DNA of 64,000 nucleotides from Gammaproteobacteria bacterium Gsub (GTDB lineage Bacteria; Pseudomonadota; Gammaproteobacteria; PS1; Pseudothioglobaceae): NCBI GenBank assembly GCA_002007405.1, contig JYIN01000005.1, positions 62,001 to 126,000 of the forward strand, read 5' to 3'. Shown piece by piece: positions 8,074 to 17,180 of this stretch (position 1 is its first letter; each line of letters starts with the position of its first letter). The notes under the pieces were generated by a model. It saw only the letters and a program-made list of their open reading frames with translations, ran no database searches and was not told where the DNA came from. The position numbers and the translations under genes were made by a program.

Positions 8074-9263
8074 GGTTTTAATAAACCATCGCGTCTAAAC
8101 ATCTCGCGAATGCCACGAATTGCCTGCCGCGTTCGGTGTTCATTTTCAATCAATCCAAAACGCACAAATTGATCCCCATAATCACCAAAACCAATGCCGG
8201 GCGAGACTCCTACTTTAGCAACTTTGAGTAGTTTTTTGCTAAATTCTAACGAACCCAATGTTTGGTAAAACTCAGGGATTTTTGCCCACACAAACATGGT
8301 GGCTTTTGGCGGGGTAACATGCCAGCCGATTGACGCTAAGCCTCCGCATAAAACATCTCGGCGGTCTTGATACATCTGTGCGGTTTGCCGAACGCAACTT
8401 TGATCCCCTTCCAATGCCTCAATGGCTGCCACTTGAATTGGGGTGAACATCCCATAATCAAGGTAGGATTTTATCTTTGCCAAGGCTGCCACTAAGGTTG
8501 AATTGCCACTCATAAAACCTACCCGCCAGCCCGGCATATTGTAACTTTTTGATAATGAAAAGAATTCAACCGCAATATTTTTTGCCCCCTTAACTTGCAA
8601 AATGCTGGGTGCAATATAGCCGTCAAACACAATATCGGCATAAGCCAAATCTTGAATTACCCAAATTTTATGTTTTTTAGCGATTTTAATAATGCGCTCA
8701 AAAAATTCTAATTCTACGCATTCAGTGGTGGGATTAGAAGGATAGTTTAGCACCAACATTTTTGGCTTAGGAAAGGTGTTTTTAATTGAGCGCTCCAATT
8801 CGGCAAAAAAATCATTCTCAGGTCCACAAGGCACATGCAAAATATCCGCATCAGCAATCACAAACCCATAGGGGTGGATAGGGTAAGCAGGATTCGGCAC
8901 CAACACCGTATCTCCCGCACCAACAATGGCTTGGGCTAAATTTGCCAACCCTTCTTTAGACCCAATAGTAACAATAGCCTCAGTCTCTGGATCTAAATCA
9001 ACCTCAAAACGGGTTTTATACCAGTTACAAATCGCTCTGCGAAGACGCGGAATCCCGCGTGAGGTTGAATAACGATGGGTGTCTTGACGGCGCGCCGCCT
9101 CTACTAGTTTTTCCACAATATGGTCGGGAGTTGGCTGGTCTGGGTTGCCCATTCCAAAATCAATAATATCCTCACCACGAGCTCTAGCCTTTGCCTTTAA
9201 TGTATTAGTCGTTGCAAATACATAAGCAGGCAGGCGTTTGATGCGAGGAAAGTTGTTGTCCAT
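8070..9263 (-). CDS. alaC: Alanine-synthesising aminotransferase, PLP fold type I
   Basis: The 397-residue protein is a class I/II aminotransferase of the AlaC (glutamate-pyruvate) group. It has [10 protein letters not shown] near residue 38, NYPSNPTTE in the substrate region, the PLP-binding lysine in [15 protein letters not shown], and a C-terminal [11 protein letters not shown]. It would move the amino group from glutamate to pyruvate. It heads an operon with the ATPase and metA. Aspartate-type specificity is a weaker alternative. Confidence 0.88.
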   Translation of the reverse strand: MDNNFPRIKRLPAYVFATTNTLKAKARARGEDIIDFGMGNPDQPTPDHIVEKLVEAARRQDTHRYSTSRGIPRLRRAICNWYKTRFEVDLDPETEAIVTIGSKEGLANLAQAIVGAGDTVLVPNPAYPIHPYGFVIADADILHVPCGPENDFFAELERSIKNTFPKPKMLVLNYPSNPTTECVELEFFERIIKIAKKHKIWVIQDLAYADIVFDGYIAPSILQVKGAKNIAVEFFSLSKSYNMPGWRVGFMSGNSTLVAALAKIKSYLDYGMFTPIQVAAIEALEGDQSCVRQTAQMYQDRRDVLCGGLASIGWHVTPPKATMFVWAKIPEFYQTLGSLEFSKKLLKVAKVGVSPGIGFGDYGDQFVRFGLIENEHRTRQAIRGIREMFRRDGLLKP

Positions 9264-9328
9264 ATCAATAAGAATCTAGTTTTTCTATAGCAATCTGTGG
9301 CACTTTGGCTAAATTTTTTATTTGGGAC

Positions 9329-9348
9329 TTTTGCATAATGATGCAAAA
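9329..9348. terminator. Hairpin between the DUF2797 gene and alaC
   Basis: Perfect 8-bp stem TTTTGCAT/ATGCAAAA with a 4-base loop, placed just after the stop of the DUF2797 gene on the minus strand. There is no downstream T-run, so a role as terminator is uncertain. Confidence 0.4.
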
Positions 9349-9351
9349 ATC

Positions 9352-10155
9352 TTAGTAAATTAATGTTATTTGGTAAGAGCCAAATTTCCTAATGTTAAGC
9401 ACACCTGTATCCAAAATCAAATATTGCCCCTTAATACCTTTTAGAACGCCACTAATATTAGGTGTTTTGTCAAAGTTTAGTGCGTTAATTTTGTGAGGGT
9501 ATTCTATCACAGGATAGTTGATTTTTAAAACCGCTTCATCTAGAGTTTTTGCCCCTAATTCGGCAATCAACGCCTCAATTTTTGCCAACAATATATCACG
9601 CATTTGTGCTAAATCAGTTGTCTCAACTTCGTTTTTAAGCATTTTCCGCCAATTGGTCTTGTCACTTACAAATGCTTTTAGTGCCACCTCAATTTGCCCT
9701 GATTTTAGTCGCGTATCTATTTCTAATATCGGTAAAGCCATTATCGCACCCTGGTCAATCCAGCGGTCAGGAATATTGCTTTTGCGGGTAATGCCAATTT
9801 TCACACCAGACGAATTAGCCAAGTAAATGATATGCGGGCTAAAACAATTAGCCAACCCCCACTGCGGCTCACGACAAGTGCCAAGGTGATGATGACAAGT
9901 TTCAGGCTTCATAATGCACAAATCACAACACGCTAATTTTTGGCAGCAGAGATAACAATATCCTTGAGAATAACTTTTATAAGTGCGTTTCCCACAATTT
10001 ACACAATAAACCTCCCCTGTAAACGAGAGGCTAATTTTACTGCCCACCAAAGCATTCATATCAAGCCACTCATCGCCAATGGGTAGCTGATATTGCACCA
10101 CACCTCTATCAAGGTTAGTGTGCATTTTTTTAATGACTCCGCTAAATTGTGCCAT
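9352..10155 (-). CDS. DUF2797 family zinc-ribbon-type protein
   Basis: This is a 267-residue protein with a dense cysteine/histidine region at about residues 50-97 (CVNCGKRT, CYLCCQKL, CDLCIMKPETCHHH, CREPQWG) suggesting bound zinc. A GIY-like segment IYLANSSGVKIGITRK follows, as in the DUF2797 family. Function is not established. It starts 13 bases after purC and probably ends that operon. Many family members sit among housekeeping genes, which offers no specific clue. Confidence 0.8.
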   Translation of the reverse strand: MAQFSGVIKKMHTNLDRGVVQYQLPIGDEWLDMNALVGSKISLSFTGEVYCVNCGKRTYKSYSQGYCYLCCQKLACCDLCIMKPETCHHHLGTCREPQWGLANCFSPHIIYLANSSGVKIGITRKSNIPDRWIDQGAIMALPILEIDTRLKSGQIEVALKAFVSDKTNWRKMLKNEVETTDLAQMRDILLAKIEALIAELGAKTLDEAVLKINYPVIEYPHKINALNFDKTPNISGVLKGIKGQYLILDTGVLNIRKFGSYQITLIY

Positions 10156-10168
10156 TGTTATCCGTGGT

Positions 10169-11026
10169 TTAAACTTGCAAAATAGCTGCTATTTGTTGGT
10201 ATTTTTCAGCAGTTCTTTGCACGATTTTATCAGGTAGTACAGGCGCTGGCGGGGCTTTATTCCAGTTTAGTGTTGCTAAGTAATCGCGAATAATTTGTTT
10301 GTCAAAACTTTTTGGGCTGGTGCCGAGTTGATAGTCTTTTACTGACCAAAAACGCGAACTGTCGGGGGTTAAAACTTCGTCCATTAAAATGAGTGTGTTA
10401 TTTTCGTCAAGCCCAAATTCAAACTTGGTATCAGCGATGATAATGCCGCGTTTGAGGGCGTAATCACTGGCGAATTGGTAGATTTTTAAACTTATGCTTT
10501 TGACTTGTTTAGCCAAATCATGTCCCAGAATTTCTACTGTTCTATCAAAATCAATATTTTTATCATGTTCGCCTATCTTTGCCTTGTTAGACGGCGTATA
10601 TAGTGTTTTTGGAAGTTTTTGTGCCAATACTAAATTTTTGGGTAAATGAATACCGCAAATTGAGCCAGTGGCTTGGTAATCTTGCCAACCTGAGCCAATA
10701 ATATAGCCACGCACGATGGCTTCAACCGCCAGTGGCTTGAGTTTTTTAACAATCACTGCCCGCCCCCTAAGCTGCTTAGCTTCTGTCGCACTCAAAACAC
10801 TGTCAAGCGCCTCGTGAGTGAGATGGTTAGGGATAATGTGCTGAATTTTATCAAACCAAAAATTACTCACCTGGGTAAGCACACGGCCTTTATTAGGAAT
10901 ATTTTGGGCAAAAACCACATCAAAGGCACTGAGGCGGTCGCTGGTAACCATTAACATTTTTCGGTTGTCAATGGTGTAAATATCACGCACTTTGCCTTGA
11001 TAAATAAGAGGCAGGCTTATTTTCAT
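10169..11026 (-). CDS. purC: Phosphoribosylaminoimidazole-succinocarboxamide synthase
   Basis: SAICAR synthase joins CAIR and aspartate in purine synthesis. At 285 residues it is the long form rather than the ~237-residue form of Escherichia coli. Motifs are KVRDIYTID (ATP site), VEAIVRGYIIGSGW, IADTKFEFG and the catalytic LTPDSSRFW. Its ATG overlaps the end of the upstream peptidase gene by 4 bases (ATGA), placing it in the uppS operon. Confidence 0.95.
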   Translation of the reverse strand: MKISLPLIYQGKVRDIYTIDNRKMLMVTSDRLSAFDVVFAQNIPNKGRVLTQVSNFWFDKIQHIIPNHLTHEALDSVLSATEAKQLRGRAVIVKKLKPLAVEAIVRGYIIGSGWQDYQATGSICGIHLPKNLVLAQKLPKTLYTPSNKAKIGEHDKNIDFDRTVEILGHDLAKQVKSISLKIYQFASDYALKRGIIIADTKFEFGLDENNTLILMDEVLTPDSSRFWSVKDYQLGTSPKSFDKQIIRDYLATLNWNKAPPAPVLPDKIVQRTAEKYQQIAAILQV

Positions 11027-11820
11027 AATGTTTTTATTCTTTGTTTGAATTTTTTTAACTCATTGCCCGACAGCTGTTTGGCTTTAGGGATTTTGTAACG
11101 AAGTGGGTTTTTCCGTTTGCCATTATATCTAATTTCATAATGTAGATGCGCGCCTGTTGAGCGTCCTGTAGAGCCGACATAGCCAATGATTTGACCTTTT
11201 TTTACAATTTGCCCTCGGCGTAGTTTTTGGGCAAAACCTGCAAGATGTGCATACACAGTTTCGTAATTTCCCCCATGCTGAATAAAAACCGCATTGCCCA
11301 GCGCACCCATGTGTTTTCTTTTTTTAATAATGCCATCAGCTACTGCATAAACGGAGGTTCCATGTTTAGCGGCATAATCAACTGCCCGATGCGGTAGGTA
11401 GGTTTTTAAAATTGGATGATAACGCCGATATTGAAATTTAGAGCTGATGCGTTGGTATTTTAATGGTGCTTTTAAAAAACCGACTTGCAGTGATTTGCCA
11501 TTTTTATCATAATATTTTTTGCCCCACAAAAATGCTTGAATATTTTTATTTTCACGCTGGAAAAAAATCGCATCTGGGTGGTTTTTTTCACTGCCGATAA
11601 TGCTAAATTTGTCGTTTTTACGCAGAGCGTTAAAGTTAAGCCTCCAACTCAGGGTACGGATAATTGTATTGATGGTAGCATGACTCAAGCCTTGTTTTTT
11701 GGCATCAGTATAAAATGAATTTTTAATGGTAATTTTGGTGTTTTTTGCCTGGGCATTTAGCGTTATTAAAAAAATAATCAGTGTAAAAGAGATGATTTTT
11801 ATAACTATGTGGAGTCTCAT
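11023..11820 (-). CDS. M23 (LytM-type) peptidoglycan endopeptidase
   Basis: This is a 265-residue exported protein with an N-terminal hydrophobic signal segment (residues 5-24, ending AQA). The C-terminal M23 domain has the zinc ligands HRAVDYA and HLHYE. The region between resembles the N-terminal half of MepM-like proteins but is short. It probably cleaves peptide cross-links in the periplasm. It overlaps dxr and purC by 4 bases each. In many proteobacteria rseP and bamA follow dxr; here this peptidase takes that place. Confidence 0.87.
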   Translation of the reverse strand: MRLHIVIKIISFTLIIFLITLNAQAKNTKITIKNSFYTDAKKQGLSHATINTIIRTLSWRLNFNALRKNDKFSIIGSEKNHPDAIFFQRENKNIQAFLWGKKYYDKNGKSLQVGFLKAPLKYQRISSKFQYRRYHPILKTYLPHRAVDYAAKHGTSVYAVADGIIKKRKHMGALGNAVFIQHGGNYETVYAHLAGFAQKLRRGQIVKKGQIIGYVGSTGRSTGAHLHYEIRYNGKRKNPLRYKIPKAKQLSGNELKKFKQRIKTL

Positions 11821-12956
11821 AATAATTGTGTGGCAATTTGCCGTGCATTTTTATCGTTATCAAGAATTGCCTCAAGGGTATCAACTTTGACATTATCAAT
11901 TTTTTCTAGTGTTTTTTCAATAACTTTTGCAATCTCTAAAAATTTGATTTTATGGTTTAAAAATGCCTCTACTGCAATTTCATTAGCCGCATTCAGTGCC
12001 CCCATCGCATTACCACCTTGTTTAAGTGCGGCAAAAGCTGAGCGCAAACAGGCGAATTTATCCAAGTCTGGTGGGTAGAATTCTAATGGCGAATTTTGGC
12101 TTAAATCTAGGGGTGCAACACCAGAATAAATACGCTTAGGATAAGCTAAGGCATAAGCAATAACGCTACGCATATCAGGGTTGCCAAGTTGCGATAAGGT
12201 TGATCCGTCTGTGTAATGTATACATGAATGCACAATGCTTTGAGGGTGCACCACCACACTGATTTGCTCTGCATTTAGCGCGAATAAATAATGCGCCTCG
12301 ATCACTTCTAAGCCTTTATTCATCAAGGTTGCTGAATCTACCGAAATTTTACGCCCCATTGACCAGTTTGGATGTGCACAAGCCGCATCGGGGGTGATGG
12401 TTTTTAGTGCTTTAATCGGGGTGTGTAAAAAAGGACCGCCACTGGCAGTGAGCTCAATTTTACGCAAACCAGATTTGCCACTTTGCAAACATTGAAAAAT
12501 AGCGCTGTGTTCAGAATCAACAGGAATTAATTCAGCATTATTTTCCTGAACAGTATTGATAAAAATATCACCTGCTAATACTAAAGATTCTTTATTGGCA
12601 AGTAGTATGCGCTTTCCCGCTTTGGCAGCGGTCAGGGTTGAAGCCATACCAGCAGCACCCACAATTGCTGCCATTACAAAATCGGTTTGGGGGTGGGATG
12701 CAATCTCATTTAAATTCTTGCTGCCGGCTAATACCTGGGTGTTGTTGTCTAAGGCGTTTTGTAATTTTAACGCCGCATCTTTGTTTGTCATCAGTGCAAA
12801 ATCAGGCTGATATTTTTGACATAATTTAAGCATTTTTTGCCAGTTTGTATGAGCGCTGAGGGCAAAAATATTGAATTTATCTGGGTGCAGATCTACCACT
12901 GCCAGCGTGCTTTTGCCAATTGATCCTGTAGCACCAAGAATAACGATATTTTTCAT
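11817..12956 (-). CDS. dxr: 1-deoxy-D-xylulose 5-phosphate reductoisomerase
   Basis: Second step of the MEP pathway, NADPH-dependent formation of MEP. The 379-residue protein carries the nucleotide motif GATGSIGKSTL, the metal-binding VDSEHSAIFQCL, the flexible-loop region SGGPF and HPNWSMGRKISVDSATLMNKGLE (split here by the loop). Length is normal. It is in the overlapping operon with cdsA upstream and the M23 peptidase downstream. With ispH at the left edge, the window has two MEP genes. Confidence 0.96.
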   Translation of the reverse strand: MKNIVILGATGSIGKSTLAVVDLHPDKFNIFALSAHTNWQKMLKLCQKYQPDFALMTNKDAALKLQNALDNNTQVLAGSKNLNEIASHPQTDFVMAAIVGAAGMASTLTAAKAGKRILLANKESLVLAGDIFINTVQENNAELIPVDSEHSAIFQCLQSGKSGLRKIELTASGGPFLHTPIKALKTITPDAACAHPNWSMGRKISVDSATLMNKGLEVIEAHYLFALNAEQISVVVHPQSIVHSCIHYTDGSTLSQLGNPDMRSVIAYALAYPKRIYSGVAPLDLSQNSPLEFYPPDLDKFACLRSAFAALKQGGNAMGALNAANEIAVEAFLNHKIKFLEIAKVIEKTLEKIDNVKVDTLEAILDNDKNARQIATQLL

Positions 12957-13750
12957 AGAAAAAATATACCAGTTATAAAAATTGGTGTGGCAGCAAGCAG
13001 CCCATCCACTCGGTCTAAAATGCCACCGTGACCGGGCAAAATTTTGCCTGAATTTTTAACTCCTGCCTCGCGTTTGTAAATGCTTAGCAGTAAATCACCA
13101 ACTACCGAAAATAGTGCTGTAATCATAGCAAGCAATAAATATTTATAATATTGTTGATAAGCAATATCAACAACATAGAGCCAAATAAGAGTAATGATAA
13201 CGCATGCAAGCAAACCGCCTAAAACCCCCTCAATGGTTTTGCCAGCACTCAATTTGGGGGCTAATTTGTGTTTGCCAAAGGCACTACCGAAAACATAAGC
13301 AAAAATATCTGCGCCCCAAACAAGTAACAGCAACAATAGCAAAAACTCTACCCCAATATGGCGTAGAAATAACAACCCAAATAGTGGTGATAGCCCCAAG
13401 CTGGCATTGATAAATAAAATCTTATTGTTAGGCTTTCTTATAGGATAATTAACAACCATCCAAAGGTTAATTAACCACCAAAAAAAAGCCAGTGGGAAAA
13501 AAACCATTAGAGCGAATGAAAATTCCATAACACCAAACAAAACAAAGGCGCCCAAAGCTAGAGTTACAACCGCGGATAATATTTTGTTGCTTAGATTGGT
13601 TTGTACCAATTTTAACAATTCAAATAGGCACAGCAAAATCAGGGCAATAATAAAGCTGATAAATCCAGCATCAGGCGCTTTAAAAATTATAAAAAGAACG
13701 GCTGATACCAATACAGTTGCCGTTAAAATTCTTTGTACTAAATTATTCAC
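12953..13750 (-). CDS. cdsA: Phosphatidate cytidylyltransferase
   Basis: CdsA makes CDP-diacylglycerol at the inner membrane. The 265-residue protein has about 7-8 hydrophobic segments and the C-terminal signature YKREAGVKNSGKILPGHGG followed by ILDRVDG. The signature normally reads K-D at the point where this one reads K-N (AAT codon), an Asp-to-Asn change close to the metal site. Everything else is conserved. The start is GTG, overlapping the uppS stop (GTGA), and the end overlaps dxr by 4 bases. Confidence 0.93.
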   Translation of the reverse strand: MNNLVQRILTATVLVSAVLFIIFKAPDAGFISFIIALILLCLFELLKLVQTNLSNKILSAVVTLALGAFVLFGVMEFSFALMVFFPLAFFWWLINLWMVVNYPIRKPNNKILFINASLGLSPLFGLLFLRHIGVEFLLLLLLLVWGADIFAYVFGSAFGKHKLAPKLSAGKTIEGVLGGLLACVIITLIWLYVVDIAYQQYYKYLLLAMITALFSVVGDLLLSIYKREAGVKNSGKILPGHGGILDRVDGLLAATPIFITGIFFL

Positions 13751-14442
13751 CTACGCCCTCCAAAACGCCTGTCGCGACGGTTAAAGCTCTCAATCGCGCG
13801 GTCAAGCTCAGCTTCGTTAAAATCAGGCCAGAGAGTATCGGTGAAATACAGCTCGCTATAAGCAATGTCCCAAAGCAAAAAGTTGCTAATTCGCAACTCG
13901 CCACTGGTGCGAATAAGTAAATCCACATTATTACCAGTAAGAGATAAGTGGTCTTCAAACACAGATTCGTTAATATTTTTTATCCCTGCCTGTATGATTT
14001 TTTGGGTGGCGTTGAGAATGTCCCATCGGCCTCCATAATTTGCTGCAATAATCAATTTTAAGCCGGTGTTATTGGCCAATAATGCCTGTGCGCTAAGGGC
14101 TTTTTCTTGTATATTTTTTGAAAAAAAACTCATATCACCGATGATTTTAAGTCCAATATTGTGTTTATTAAGTTTTGCAGTTTCTTTATTTAATACAGCC
14201 AAAAATAGTGTTAATAAAGTTGATACTTCTTGTTTGGAACGCTGCTTGTTTTCACTGCTAAAGGCGAATAGAGTAAGAGTTTTTACCCCAATCTTATCAC
14301 AATATTTAACAATTTTTCGTACCACATCTACTCCTTTTTTATGCCCCGCAACACGCGCCAGCAAGCGCTTTGATGCCCAACGCCCATTGCCGTCCATAAT
14401 AATTGCAATATGTTGGGGGATGGTTTTGTTTGTATCATTCAT
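13747..14442 (-). CDS. uppS: Undecaprenyl diphosphate synthase
   Basis: Cis-prenyltransferase that makes the C55 lipid carrier for cell-wall and LPS sugars. The 231-residue protein begins with the active-site IAIIMDGNGRWA and has LLIRTSGELRISNFLLW and RRDRRFGGR near the end, all diagnostic. It is the first gene of the overlapping operon uppS-cdsA-dxr-M23-purC and is divergent from hisF with 38 bases between starts. Confidence 0.96.
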   Translation of the reverse strand: MNDTNKTIPQHIAIIMDGNGRWASKRLLARVAGHKKGVDVVRKIVKYCDKIGVKTLTLFAFSSENKQRSKQEVSTLLTLFLAVLNKETAKLNKHNIGLKIIGDMSFFSKNIQEKALSAQALLANNTGLKLIIAANYGGRWDILNATQKIIQAGIKNINESVFEDHLSLTGNNVDLLIRTSGELRISNFLLWDIAYSELYFTDTLWPDFNEAELDRAIESFNRRDRRFGGRR

Positions 14443-14480
14443 AGGGAGGCATTATACCAACTACGGTAAAATCAACACTT

Positions 14481-15254
14481 ATGAGTTTAGCAAAAAGAAT
14501 TATCCCCTGTCTTGATGTGCGTGATGGGCGTGTGGTTAAAGGTGTGCAATTTGTGGATATTAAAGATGCGGGCGACCCAGTTGAGGTAGCCAAGCGCTAT
14601 GACTTGGAAGGTGCTGATGAACTGACTTTTTTAGATATTACTGCATCACACGAAGACCGAAACACTATGGTGCATATAGTGGAAGAAATTGCCAAGCAGG
14701 TATTTATCCCGCTTACAGTCGGTGGTGGCATTCGGAGGGCGAAAGATGTGCGCACAATGTTGAATGCAGGTGCAGATAAAGTTGCAATTAATTCAGCTGC
14801 TATTCATAATCCGAACCTAATCAAAGCGTTGAGTGAAAAATTTGGATCACAGTGTATTGTGATTGCCATTGATGCAAAAAAAACACCTGCTAAGCCCAAT
14901 AGGTGGGAAATTTTTACCCATGGTGGGCGCAAACCAACGGGTATTGATGCAGTTAAATGGGCAGTAAAAATGACGCAAGGTGAATTGGGTGCAGGTGAGG
15001 TATTATTAACTTCAATGGATTGTGATGGGGTTAGAGACGGCTTTGATTTAGCACTAACTCATGCGGTTTCTAATGCGGTCAATGTGCCAGTCATCGCCTC
15101 TGGGGGCGCAGGTAATTTAGCACATTTATCAGCGGCTATATTATCTGGAGGTGCTGATGCAGTGCTGGCTGCAAGTATTTTCCATTTTGGACAATACAGT
15201 GTGGCTGAGGCAAAAGCTGCAATGCACAAAAGTGGCATAGAAGTTAGGCTTTAG
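14481..15254 (+). CDS. hisF: Imidazole glycerol phosphate synthase cyclase subunit
   Basis: HisF forms the imidazole ring and AICAR from PRFAR with ammonia from HisH. The 257-residue TIM barrel has the catalytic [15 protein letters not shown] at the start, VGGGIRR, INSAA, and [14 protein letters not shown] with the second catalytic Asp. No other his gene is adjacent. The next gene starts 35 bases later on the same strand. Confidence 0.97.
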   Translation: MSLAKRIIPCLDVRDGRVVKGVQFVDIKDAGDPVEVAKRYDLEGADELTFLDITASHEDRNTMVHIVEEIAKQVFIPLTVGGGIRRAKDVRTMLNAGADKVAINSAAIHNPNLIKALSEKFGSQCIVIAIDAKKTPAKPNRWEIFTHGGRKPTGIDAVKWAVKMTQGELGAGEVLLTSMDCDGVRDGFDLALTHAVSNAVNVPVIASGGAGNLAHLSAAILSGGADAVLAASIFHFGQYSVAEAKAAMHKSGIEVRL

Positions 15255-15289
15255 CGTATCATTATGCCCTCTAAACAGGATGATTTTTA

Positions 15290-15823
15290 ATGAGTTCTAA
15301 AAAGGAATTGTGGGTATTATTGGCAGCTTTTGTTTTGCCAATTACATTAGGCACGGTGTTTTTTTACTGGAATCCAACCGTTTTTACCAATACTACGGTG
15401 AATTATGGAGAATTTGTCAATCCCATTATTGCCACAGAGCAGCAAGATGTGACTTTTCCCCAGCACGCAAAAAGCAGTTTACGGGGTATATGGACGCTGG
15501 CTTATGCAACTGAGCGCTGTGATAAAGCCTGTATCCAAACTCTCAAAAATATAAAAACCATTCGTATTTTAATGAATGAAGACATGCGCCGTATTCAAAG
15601 ATTGTTATTAACCAACAACAACACCGCTATTCAAGAGGCAGGTGTATTGATTGCCCGCCCTAGTCAATCATTGCGTCAAAAGCTGGGTAAATTCCCAAAT
15701 AATAGCCTGTTTTTAATTGATCCATTGGGTAATGTGATGTTGCGCTACGACCCTCAAACTCTAGATTTAAAACGCGTAATTAAAGACTTACAGCGTTTAT
15801 TTAAATATTCACGCATCGGCTAA
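15290..15823 (+). CDS. Membrane-anchored thioredoxin-fold-like protein, cytochrome oxidase biogenesis neighbour
   Basis: This is a 177-residue protein with one N-terminal membrane segment (residues 7-28) and a periplasmic domain containing a Cys-x3-Cys pair (CDKAC, about residue 79) and a late VMLRYDPQTLDLKRVIKDLQRL segment, as in SCO-like thioredoxin folds. It lies 11 bases before the heme O synthase gene. A similar transmembrane protein often sits beside heme synthases and oxidase genes, so a role in copper delivery or thiol reduction for oxidase assembly is inferred. It lacks the usual SCO-type CxxxCP-plus-His pattern, so function is uncertain. Confidence 0.65.
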   Translation: MSSKKELWVLLAAFVLPITLGTVFFYWNPTVFTNTTVNYGEFVNPIIATEQQDVTFPQHAKSSLRGIWTLAYATERCDKACIQTLKNIKTIRILMNEDMRRIQRLLLTNNNTAIQEAGVLIARPSQSLRQKLGKFPNNSLFLIDPLGNVMLRYDPQTLDLKRVIKDLQRLFKYSRIG

Positions 15824-15834
15824 CTACCACCATC

Positions 15835-16716
15835 ATGCCAAAATTTAGTGATTTATTAAGGCTGTGTAAACTAAAAGTGGTGGCACTCATTCTGCTAACC
15901 GCTGTGGTCGGTATGTTTTTAGCGGTACCCGCTCCGTATTTACCTAATGGCTGGCTGGTGTTAAGTGCCACGCTTGGTATTGGTATGGCAGCGGCCTCAG
16001 CTGCAGTGTTTAATCATATTGTTGATGAACATATTGATAAACAAATGTCGCGCACCGACCAACGCCCACTACCACAACGCAAAGTCAATCGTAATCAGGC
16101 ATTGGTTTGGGGCGTGTTTTTAGGTGTGGTTGGTTTGGGTATTTTGCAATTATTTGTCAATACCACCACCACGGTGCTAACTTTTATATCGCTGATTGGT
16201 TATGCGCTTATCTATACCATGTATCTAAAACGCACCACCCCCCAGAATATTGTGATTGGTGGCGCAGCAGGGGCTGCACCACCAGTGCTGGGTTGGAGTG
16301 CGGTTTCAGGAACGCAGGGGATTGAATACGCACTGTTACTATTTTTGATTGTGTTTGTCTGGACACCGCCACATTTTTGGGCATTAGCAATCCACCGAGT
16401 TGAAGAATACAAAAAAGTTAAAGTGCCAATGCTACCAGTAACCCACGGCTTGCCCTATACCCGAATGCAAATTCTACTTTATGCCGTATTGCTACTCATC
16501 ATCAGCCTATTGCCCTATTTATCGGGGATGTCGGGAATTATTTATTTATTATCAGCTGTGGCACTGGGGCTGATATTTTTGCTCTATGCGGTGAAGATTT
16601 ACACCAAGCCAGATGATAAAAAAATTGCGTGGGCAACTTTTGTATTCTCTATTAACTATTTAATGTTGTTGTTTTTGGCGCTATTGTTTGATCATTATTG
16701 GTTGATTTCATTGTGA
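15835..16716 (+). CDS. cyoE: Protoheme IX farnesyltransferase (heme O synthase)
   Basis: This enzyme attaches a farnesyl tail to heme B in the inner membrane. The 293-residue UbiA-family protein has the prenyl-binding NHIVDEHIDKQMSRTDQRPL and a second aspartate region near YKKVKVPMLPV, with about 8-9 membrane segments. Its product feeds heme A synthase (54.6-55.5 kb) for the caa3-type oxidase. It ends in a 22-base convergent overlap with pncC. The gene could equally be named ctaB. Confidence 0.95.
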   Translation: MPKFSDLLRLCKLKVVALILLTAVVGMFLAVPAPYLPNGWLVLSATLGIGMAAASAAVFNHIVDEHIDKQMSRTDQRPLPQRKVNRNQALVWGVFLGVVGLGILQLFVNTTTTVLTFISLIGYALIYTMYLKRTTPQNIVIGGAAGAAPPVLGWSAVSGTQGIEYALLLFLIVFVWTPPHFWALAIHRVEEYKKVKVPMLPVTHGLPYTRMQILLYAVLLLIISLLPYLSGMSGIIYLLSAVALGLIFLLYAVKIYTKPDDKKIAWATFVFSINYLMLLFLALLFDHYWLISL

Positions 16717-17180
16717 AATAGCTGTTCTACCAATGTAGCGATAACAAAATCAATACTGGCTTGGATAACTCGCTCACGGCTGCCACTAAAATATTGAGTG
16801 GTGGTTGAAAATTGACCTAAAACAGAAAAACCAAAACATACCATGCCTACAGGTTTTTCTTTTGTACCCCCGCCTGGACCAGCAATGCCAGTAGTTGCTA
16901 CGGCAACATCGGCAGATGTGTTTTTGACCACACCACGGACCATTTCTATGGCGACTTCCTGACTCACGGCACCAAATTTATCTAAGGTATGTTTTTTGAC
17001 CCCTAGTGTGGCTATTTTTGCTTGATTAGAATAAGTGATAAAACCCGCGTAAAAATAGGCAGATGCACCACTTTTTTTAGTTAAATATGCCGATAAATTG
17101 CCTCCTGTGCAAGATTCTGCTACTGCTATGATGAGTGATTTTTGCTTTAGTAAAAGAGCTAATTGGCTGATTTTTTCCAC
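16695..17180 (-). CDS. pncC: CinA C-terminal domain protein (nicotinamide-nucleotide amidase)
   Basis: This 161-residue stand-alone CinA C-terminal domain hydrolyses NMN to nicotinate mononucleotide in pyridine nucleotide recycling. AESCTGGNLSAYLT, VGVKKHTL-like and VAVATTGIAGPGGGTKEKPVG are the family motifs. The start codon is GTG. Its start overlaps the end of the PAP2 phosphatase gene by 22 bases, and its end overlaps cyoE from the other strand. Confidence 0.93.
   Translation of the reverse strand: MEKISQLALLLKQKSLIIAVAESCTGGNLSAYLTKKSGASAYFYAGFITYSNQAKIATLGVKKHTLDKFGAVSQEVAIEMVRGVVKNTSADVAVATTGIAGPGGGTKEKPVGMVCFGFSVLGQFSTTTQYFSGSRERVIQASIDFVIATLVEQLFHNEINQ

Noticed and set aside
9329-9348. 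TTTTGCAT/ATGCAAAA as an origin or dif-like site
   Set aside because: It is too short, with no flanking DnaA boxes or XerCD-type arms; a simple intergenic hairpin is sufficient.
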